Shown here piece by piece: positions 1 through 4,521 of a stretch of 6,135 nucleotides of DNA. The DNA is from DATEMK01 sp035275625. GTDB taxonomy: Bacteria > Bacteroidota > Bacteroidia > AKYH767-A > OLB10. Position 1 is the first letter of the stretch, and each line of letters opens with the position of its first letter. The notes under the pieces are model-generated. The model was not told the origin of the DNA. It made no database searches and saw only the letters and a program-made list of their open reading frames with translations. Position numbers and translations under genes: made by a program. The stretch is from NCBI GenBank assembly GCA_035275625.1, contig DATEMK010000085.1:1-6135 (forward strand). The letters run 5' to 3'.

Positions 1-590
1 CCCATGCTGCGTATATAACCCCATCCGCCACTCTCCGAAAAAATGCCGGCAACGGACCAACTTGTGCCGTTCCATTTAAAGCAATTCCCGGATTGTGCTC
101 CACCAGCATAGAGTGAGCCATTGTAAACACATATTGCATTCATATATTCATTCACTCCCCCGGCACCGGTACCTGCTGCCGTCCACACAGAACCATTCCA
201 CCGTGCAATATTATTTGCAGCAACACCATTTATGCTTGTAAAATTTCCGGCAACATACAACTGGTTATTGTAAACTGCCATTGCAAATACTAAATTGCTG
301 GCACCATTCGTAGTGCCAATACTGACTCCGTTTTTATAAACGCTGGTAGTGGCACCGCCATTGGTTCCACCCGAATACAAATCGCCATTGTAAACACATA
401 ACGTTCGAATTTCACTAGGTGTGGAAAATGCACCGGCAACCTGCAATGTACCATTGTAATCTGCTATGGCATAGACAACAGGCGGAAAGCTTAAGCCGGA
501 TGATGACCATGTTTGTGCATGTACAGCAGGCACAGCTTTGATAAGTACAGAACATAACGCGAGGAATAATATTCTTTTCATGAATTGCAT
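1..590 (-). CDS. Secreted protein with propeller-like YNG/WNG repeats (partial, N-terminal part)
   Basis: The frame is open from the ATG at 590 to the left edge, giving 196 complete codons; the C-terminal part is missing. Residues 1-25 form a Sec signal peptide (MKR, then a hydrophobic core, then VHA before Gln), so the protein is exported. The mature part has at least four degenerate repeats: residues 38-55 (YNGTLQVAGAF), 60-79 (VYNGDLYSGG), 100-142 (VYNNQLYVAGNF, then IARWNGSVW) and 149-182 (VYNGSLYAGG, then KWNGTSW), with a fifth starting near 191. The pattern x-Y-N-G-x-L-Y-x-G-G followed by W-N-G-x-x-W is common in Bacteroidota secreted proteins and is probably a beta-propeller or similar beta-sheet array. 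Such proteins usually end in a type IX sorting domain, which would lie outside this window (inference). The ATG at 581 (MKRILF) is an equally good start; 590 was chosen because of its A-rich leader and its distance from the promoter at 619-650. Binding partner and function are unknown. Confidence 0.85.
   Translation of the reverse strand, partial: MQFMKRILFLALCSVLIKAVPAVHAQTWSSSGLSFPPVVYAIADYNGTLQVAGAFSTPSEIRTLCVYNGDLYSGGTNGGATTSVYKNGVSIGTTNGASNLVFAMAVYNNQLYVAGNFTSINGVAANNIARWNGSVWTAAGTGAGGVNEYMNAICVYNGSLYAGGAQSGNCFKWNGTSWSVAGIFSESGGWGYIRSM
117..400 (-). repeat. 17-bp direct repeat inside the YNG repeat gene
   Basis: GCCATTGTAAACACATA (plus-strand reading) occurs identically at 117-133 and 384-400. 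A diverged copy lies near 264-281. Each copy encodes the Val-Tyr-Asn-Gly/Asn core of a protein repeat, so the DNA repeat reflects duplicated protein modules and is not a mobile or regulatory repeat. Confidence 0.6.
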
Positions 591-618
591 TTGATTGATT
601 TAATATTAGATTTTGTTC

Positions 619-650
619 CAAAAGTATGGGTATGCTTATTCACCTGCAAT
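619..650 (-). promoter_or_regulatory. Bacteroidota-type promoter for the YNG repeat gene
   Basis: Read on the minus strand, ATTG (650-647) is followed by a 20-bp spacer and TACTTTTG (626-619). The phylum consensus is TTTG-N19-21-TAnnTTTG, so the -7 box is an exact match, the spacing is within range, and the -33 box differs at one base. Transcription would begin around 611-614, leaving a leader of roughly 20-25 nt before the ATG at 590. This suggests the gene is transcribed separately from the SDR-like gene ending at 701. Confidence 0.5.
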
Positions 651-700
651 ACGACATTAATATGAATTTTAGCTGCCCGAATAATTGAATAACGTTTCCT

Positions 701-1381
701 TTATCTTTTGGATAACGCTACAATGTCTTTCACTTCGAGCACTTGCTTTTCATACCCTAAGGATGCTGAATTGATCATAGCAAGCCCCAGCTCACTCAGC
801 GTGCAAAAGTATTTTGGAAAAAAGGTTCGCATAACGGGTAAAAGCCATCCGAAATAAGTATAAAGCTTCAGCGTGTTCTTCAAACCTGCAGTGGGTTCAA
901 TTATACCGGGGCGAAAGGCATACACTTTTTTGAAAGGAAGCTTCAACAGGTCGTTTTCTGTTTTCCCTTTCACTCTTGCCCACATGCTTCTTCCTTTTTC
1001 AGTGCTGTCGGTCCCGGCTCCTGATATGTAAGAGAAAACCATCCCTGCATTCAGGCGGCAGAGTGTTCCGGCAACCTGCATGGTCAATGTATAAGTCATC
1101 TTTGTATAATCCTGCTCATTCATCCCCACAGAGGAAACACCGAGGCAAAAAAAGCAGGCATTATAACCAACCAATTGCTGCTCTACAGCAGCAAGATTAA
1201 AAAAATCATTGTGCAGCACTTCGCGAAGCTTTGGATGTACAATACCGGAAGGTTTCCTGCTGAGCAACAATACATTTTCCACATCATTATGCATTAAACA
1301 CTCATGTACTATTCCTTCTCCTACCATGCCTGTGGCACCTGTAATGACTGCACTTATTTTTGAACGGGGAGGTTTGTTCAT
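701..1381 (-). CDS. TIP30/HTATIP2-like NAD(P)-binding Rossmann protein (atypical SDR, NAD-dependent epimerase/dehydratase family)
   Basis: This is a complete 226-residue cytoplasmic protein with no signal peptide or clear membrane segment. Its N-terminus has the SDR dinucleotide-binding fold: beta-strand SAVIT, then the glycine motif GATGMVG at residues 15-21 (GxxGxxG). LLLSRKP (38-44) ends the second strand with a basic residue, which could favour NADP. Residues 77-82 (FFCLGV) and 117-124 (SYISGAGT) match later Rossmann strands. RVKGKTE (136-142) and FRPG (156-159) correspond to the VKGE and FRPG motifs of TIP30/HTATIP2-type proteins. At the position of the usual catalytic YxxxK there is W134-A-R-V-K138, so the Lys is kept and the Tyr replaced by Trp. 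A role as a dinucleotide-binding oxidoreductase or redox-sensing protein is possible; the substrate is unknown. The length of about 225 residues suits this short SDR group. The neighbours give no pathway clue. The start at 1381 is supported by the glycine motif following shortly after it and by a -7 box 31 nt upstream. Confidence 0.88.
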   Translation of the reverse strand: MNKPPRSKISAVITGATGMVGEGIVHECLMHNDVENVLLLSRKPSGIVHPKLREVLHNDFFNLAAVEQQLVGYNACFFCLGVSSVGMNEQDYTKMTYTLTMQVAGTLCRLNAGMVFSYISGAGTDSTEKGRSMWARVKGKTENDLLKLPFKKVYAFRPGIIEPTAGLKNTLKLYTYFGWLLPVMRTFFPKYFCTLSELGLAMINSASLGYEKQVLEVKDIVALSKR

Positions 1382-1412
1382 TTTAAGAAATATTAAGCTC
1401 TATGTTAAGAAT

Positions 1413-1420
1413 CAAAGATA
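1413..1420 (-). promoter_or_regulatory. -7 promoter box for the SDR-like gene
   Basis: The minus strand reads TATCTTTG at 1420-1413, an exact match to the Bacteroidota -7 consensus TAnnTTTG. Transcription would begin near 1406-1408, giving a leader of about 25 nt before the ATG at 1381. No good -33 TTTG sits at the usual 19-21 bp; the nearest resemblance is TTTA with a 17-bp spacer, so the call rests on the -7 box and its position. Confidence 0.38.
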
Positions 1421-1529
1421 ACAATTTTGAACCCGGATAAAGTATTTTAACCGTTAAGGCATTATGGATTTCCATTATTGAATTATGTTTTGACAATTCA
1501 ATTCATGATGGAAGAAGAAAAATCCGCAT

Positions 1530-1567
1530 CACATTTTTATGTGGAGAATAACTCACATTTACATGTA
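1530..1567 (+). repeat. Small dyad symmetries in the divergent spacer (possible operator)
   Basis: A perfect dyad CACAT-TTTT-ATGTG occupies 1530-1543. A second CACAT occurs at 1554-1558, directly before the 8-bp palindrome TACATGTA (1560-1567). The cluster lies between the divergent SDR-like and outer-membrane-barrel genes, 75-110 nt upstream of the preferred barrel start. This is where a regulator might bind or a leader hairpin form, but no known operator consensus is matched. Confidence 0.25.
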
Positions 1568-1602
1568 CAGAAAAAACTGCTGTGCAGATTGTAACCAATT
1601 AA

Positions 1603-1636
1603 TATTGCAAAGCGTCTCATGCTGAAAGCTGCAATA
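1603..1636 (+). repeat. Inverted repeat just upstream of the outer-membrane barrel start codon
   Basis: TATTGC (1603-1608) pairs with GCAATA (1631-1636), and AGC (1611-1613) with GCT (1628-1630), leaving a two-base bulge and a 14-nt loop. The structure ends six nucleotides before the preferred ATG at 1643 and puts the alternative ATG (1619) in its loop. In mRNA it could affect ribosome access; in DNA it could be an operator. No family is recognised. Confidence 0.3.
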
Positions 1637-1642
1637 ACAATT

Positions 1643-4069
1643 ATGAAAAAAAACCTATTTATTTTTATTTTATTCCTTTTGACTTTGCAATTACATGCGC
1701 AGACAAAGCAGGGAAATATTTCAGGAATTGTAAAAGATAATGCTGATAAACCTGTTGCGTTTGCCAATGCAGTATTGCTTCAAAGCAATGACAGTTCCCT
1801 GGTGAAAGGCGCAATTACAGACGAAAATGGAAAATTTATTTTCGAAGGTATTACACCCGGTTCATTTAACCTTGTAATTGCGCAGGTGGGTTATAAAAAA
1901 TATTCTGAACCTGTTTTTTATGAAGGTGATAATCTAACGCTGCCTCCGGTAATGCTCGGAGATGGAGCGGTTAATTTAAAAGAAGCAACCATTGAATCTG
2001 TCAAACCTTTTATCGAGCATCGTGTTGACCGCACAGTGGTGAATATTGAAAACTCTATTGTAAACAGCGGTTCTACAGTGCTTGAAATTTTAAAACGTTC
2101 TCCCGGTATAAGCGTGGATAATAATGACAATGTAAGCTTAAAAGGGAAACAGGGTGTTCAGATTATGATTGACGGGAAACTTTCTTATCTCACAGGATCT
2201 GATTTAACTAATTTGCTGAAGAATATGCACGCGGAAGAACTCTCGCAAATAGAAATTATTACCAACCCTTCTGCAAAGTATGATGCTGCCGGAAATTCAG
2301 GAATCATAAATATAAAGCTGCGCAAAAAACAAAACCTCGGTTTTAACGGATCATTGAACGCAAGCTACGGGCAGGGAGTGTATCCTGATTTTAACACGGG
2401 GATCAACATGAATTACCGCAATGAAAAATTCAATGCATTCGGAAACTATCATTACGGCCAGCAATTTTATTTTGAAAACAACACGTTAATCAGGAGATTT
2501 AAGGAAACTGATTATACGGCTGTGTTCGATCAGCGATCGTATGGCAAAACAGAATCTGAAAATCAGAATATAAAAGCAGGAGTTGACTATTTCATTAATT
2601 CAAAGCATACAATTGGTTTTCTGATGAAAGGAAATTTTAATACCAGCGATGATAAAACAACAAGCACCACTCAAATCACCAACCAGTCTGTGCTTGCAGA
2701 CTCAGGCTATACAACAATAAATACAAGTGACAGAAAGTGGAATAATTATACGCTCAATCTTAATCACAGCTTTACAATTGATACGCTCGGAAAAGAGCTG
2801 ACCACTGATTTGGATTATGCACATTATGACACTCATTCTGATAATAATTTTAATACCCGTCATTTTTCACCTGATCCTTTGTATATACCTTACGTTGAAC
2901 TGGAGCGGAATAACCAGCCTGCAAAAATCACTGTCAAATCAGCAAAAATTGATTATGCTCAACCGTTTGGTAAAAACATGAAGCTGGAAACCGGAGTGAA
3001 AAGCAGCTATGTTACCACTGATAATGATGTTAAATATTATTCAATCATTGACAACCAGGATATAATAGATACAGGAAAAACAAATCATTTCAACTACACG
3101 GAAAATATTAATGCCGTTTATGTGAATTGGTCAGGCGAATTTGGCAAGTGGGGGATGCAGGCAGGACTTCGCGGTGAGCAAACTATTTCAAAAGGCGAAC
3201 AGATTACTGCTTCACAAAACTTTAAACGGGATTATATTCAACTTTTTCCAAGTGCGTTTCTTTCCTACAAGCTTAACAAGAATAATCAGTTCGGGCTCAA
3301 TTACAGCAGGAGAATAGACCGACCGGCTTACCAGCAATTAAATCCTTTCCGTTATTTTTTAGATCCCAATACTTATGAGGAAGGCAATCCTAACCTGCAG
3401 CCGCAGTTCACCCATTCCTTTGAGCTGTCGCATACGTTTATGGATGTTGTTACTACAACCATCAACTATAGCCATACAACAAATGCCATGACTGATATTT
3501 CAAAGCAGATTGATTCCACACGCACCACTTTTGTCACCACAGAAAATTTTGAATCGCATGATAATTATGGTTTATCCGTCAGCATTCCATTCCAGGTTAC
3601 AAAATGGTGGCTCACCAGCAATAACATCAATGTATTTAATAACAGGTTTACAGGAATTACTTCAGGGATTAATGTGGACAAACAATTGACGACTTATATG
3701 GTGAATACAGATAATTCCTTCCAGCTTCCGGGAAATTACGCGTTTGAATTGTCAGCATACTATAATTCAAAAATGGTGTGGGCTACTTTTCTTATTGATC
3801 CCCAATATTCAGTTTCGGCAGGCTTTAGTAAAAAGTTTTTTGATAAAAGGCTAAACCTAAAAGTGGATATTAATGATATTTTTAAAACAGAAAAAACAAT
3901 TGCCAAAGTGAACTATGGCAATATAAATTTTGATTTTCAGCAACTGGAGGATTCACAGTTTGTGCGTTTTCATCTTACTTATAACTTTGGCAAACGGACA
4001 GTTGAGCAGGCTCGCAGACGCCACACGGGGGCGGAGGATGAACTGAACAGGGTGAAGACCGGCAAATGA
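1643..4069 (+). CDS. TonB-dependent-receptor-like outer-membrane beta-barrel protein with N-terminal carboxypeptidase-regulatory-like domain
   Basis: This is a complete 808-residue protein of the Bacteroidota outer-membrane beta-barrel family (OMP_b-brl_3 type). Residues 1-20 are a signal peptide (MKKNLFIF, Leu/Phe-rich core, then LHA before Gln). Residues 23-103 form a carboxypeptidase-regulatory-like Ig fold (GNISGIVKD, then ITDENGKFIFEGITPG, then VGYKKY). Residues 141-229 form a receptor plug (VLEILKRSPGISV, a VQIMIDGK strand, then the family signature NPSAKYDAAGNSGIINI). The rest is a barrel of alternating aromatic strands. The segment at 553-587 (NYSRRIDRP, LNPF, GNPNLQP) is a hallmark of this family. 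The last strand (VRFHLTYNF) ends at 782 and is followed by a 26-residue charged tail. It probably imports or binds an unknown ligand across the outer membrane, driven by TonB (inference). No SusD partner, ECF sigma factor or anti-sigma factor is adjacent. An in-frame ATG at 1619 would add eight residues before the signal peptide; 1643 is preferred because MKK directly starts a canonical signal sequence. No convincing promoter box was seen upstream. Confidence 0.92.
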   Translation: MKKNLFIFILFLLTLQLHAQTKQGNISGIVKDNADKPVAFANAVLLQSNDSSLVKGAITDENGKFIFEGITPGSFNLVIAQVGYKKYSEPVFYEGDNLTLPPVMLGDGAVNLKEATIESVKPFIEHRVDRTVVNIENSIVNSGSTVLEILKRSPGISVDNNDNVSLKGKQGVQIMIDGKLSYLTGSDLTNLLKNMHAEELSQIEIITNPSAKYDAAGNSGIINIKLRKKQNLGFNGSLNASYGQGVYPDFNTGINMNYRNEKFNAFGNYHYGQQFYFENNTLIRRFKETDYTAVFDQRSYGKTESENQNIKAGVDYFINSKHTIGFLMKGNFNTSDDKTTSTTQITNQSVLADSGYTTINTSDRKWNNYTLNLNHSFTIDTLGKELTTDLDYAHYDTHSDNNFNTRHFSPDPLYIPYVELERNNQPAKITVKSAKIDYAQPFGKNMKLETGVKSSYVTTDNDVKYYSIIDNQDIIDTGKTNHFNYTENINAVYVNWSGEFGKWGMQAGLRGEQTISKGEQITASQNFKRDYIQLFPSAFLSYKLNKNNQFGLNYSRRIDRPAYQQLNPFRYFLDPNTYEEGNPNLQPQFTHSFELSHTFMDVVTTTINYSHTTNAMTDISKQIDSTRTTFVTTENFESHDNYGLSVSIPFQVTKWWLTSNNINVFNNRFTGITSGINVDKQLTTYMVNTDNSFQLPGNYAFELSAYYNSKMVWATFLIDPQYSVSAGFSKKFFDKRLNLKVDINDIFKTEKTIAKVNYGNINFDFQQLEDSQFVRFHLTYNFGKRTVEQARRRHTGAEDELNRVKTGK

Positions 4070-4130
4070 TGAAAAGAAAAAAACTAAGCAGCATATAGCT
4101 GACCAATATTTACCAGCCTTTTTGAATAAA

Positions 4131-4162
4131 GTCATGTGATTTAAAAACAACATGACGTTTTT
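4131..4162 (+). terminator. Terminator-like hairpin after the outer-membrane barrel gene
   Basis: GTCATGT (4131-4137) and ACATGAC (4150-4156) are perfect complements across a 12-nt A-rich loop, followed by GTTTTT. The site lies 62 nt past the barrel stop codon and resembles a rho-independent terminator, though the stem is short with only three G-C pairs. Confidence 0.4.
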
Positions 4163-4443
4163 AATCAAAAGAATAAATAATCCCAATCAGTGATGAACGG
4201 AATTTTGTTCATTATACTCTTTGGTATACAATCTTTTTTTCCGGGCAATTTTTAAATAAATACTATCACTCAAATTTTTTTGAAATATTGATTCTTCAGT
4301 CGGTTCCTGATGGAAGAAACAAATACTCATTAAAAAAAAATAAATGAGCAAATGAAACCTGAAATTATTACAAAATTTACAAAATCTCATCCTTTTGTAT
4401 TACACAAACTAAAATTTTCTCCGGTTGGCTGATTGTAAGAAAG

Positions 4444-4459
4444 CCTTGTAAATACAGGG
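4444..4459 (+). promoter_or_regulatory. Imperfect palindrome upstream of the multidomain secreted protein gene (possible operator)
   Basis: CCTTGTAAATACAGGG reads as CC-t-TGTA-aa-TACA-g-GG, with six symmetrical base pairs per half and one mismatch. It lies 62 nt before the ATG at 4522, a plausible place for a regulator to bind near the promoter. No known consensus is matched. Confidence 0.2.
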
Positions 4460-4521
4460 TTTTAGCGGTTTGATGGCTTTTACTTTGTTCCAATTAATGT
4501 AACAATTCAAACAAAAAGAAA

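Larger units (their letters stand above)
4070..4521. other. AT-rich intergenic spacer without a convincing gene
   Basis: This roughly 450-bp stretch holds a terminator-like hairpin (4131-4162), a second hairpin (4191-4198 with 4207-4214, eight pairs including one G-T), and a weak six-pair dyad CTCATT/AATGAG (4326-4331 with 4343-4348) around an A-run. Near the right end lie an imperfect palindrome (4444-4459) and an AAAGCC/GGCTTT inverted repeat (4440-4445 with 4475-4480). TTACTTTG at 4480-4487 is one base from the -7 consensus but has no -33 partner. A 67-codon open frame at 4187-4390 on the minus strand has a hydrophobic N-terminal stretch, but its composition (Phe, Lys, Asn, Ile) is what AT-rich noncoding DNA would give. 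No tRNA or recognised RNA was seen. Confidence 0.6.

Noticed and set aside
415..621. 68-codon minus-strand frame rich in Cys
   Set aside because: It overlaps the signal-peptide-bearing repeat gene in another frame; that gene's repeats and signal peptide explain this region better.
976..1421. Plus-strand frames at 976-1200 and 1209-1421
   Set aside because: Both are antisense shadows of the SDR-like gene, with no recognisable protein features.
1578..1588. CTGC-TGT-GCAG mini-hairpin
   Set aside because: A four-pair stem with a three-base loop is too small to distinguish from chance.
1619..1642. Upstream in-frame ATG for the outer-membrane barrel gene
   Set aside because: It adds MLKAAITI before a canonical MKK signal peptide and lies in the loop of an inverted repeat, so 1643 is the more likely start.
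3953..4186. 77-codon minus-strand frame across the end of the barrel gene
   Set aside because: About half is antisense to the conserved C-terminal strand and tail of the barrel protein, and the rest covers the terminator-like hairpin.
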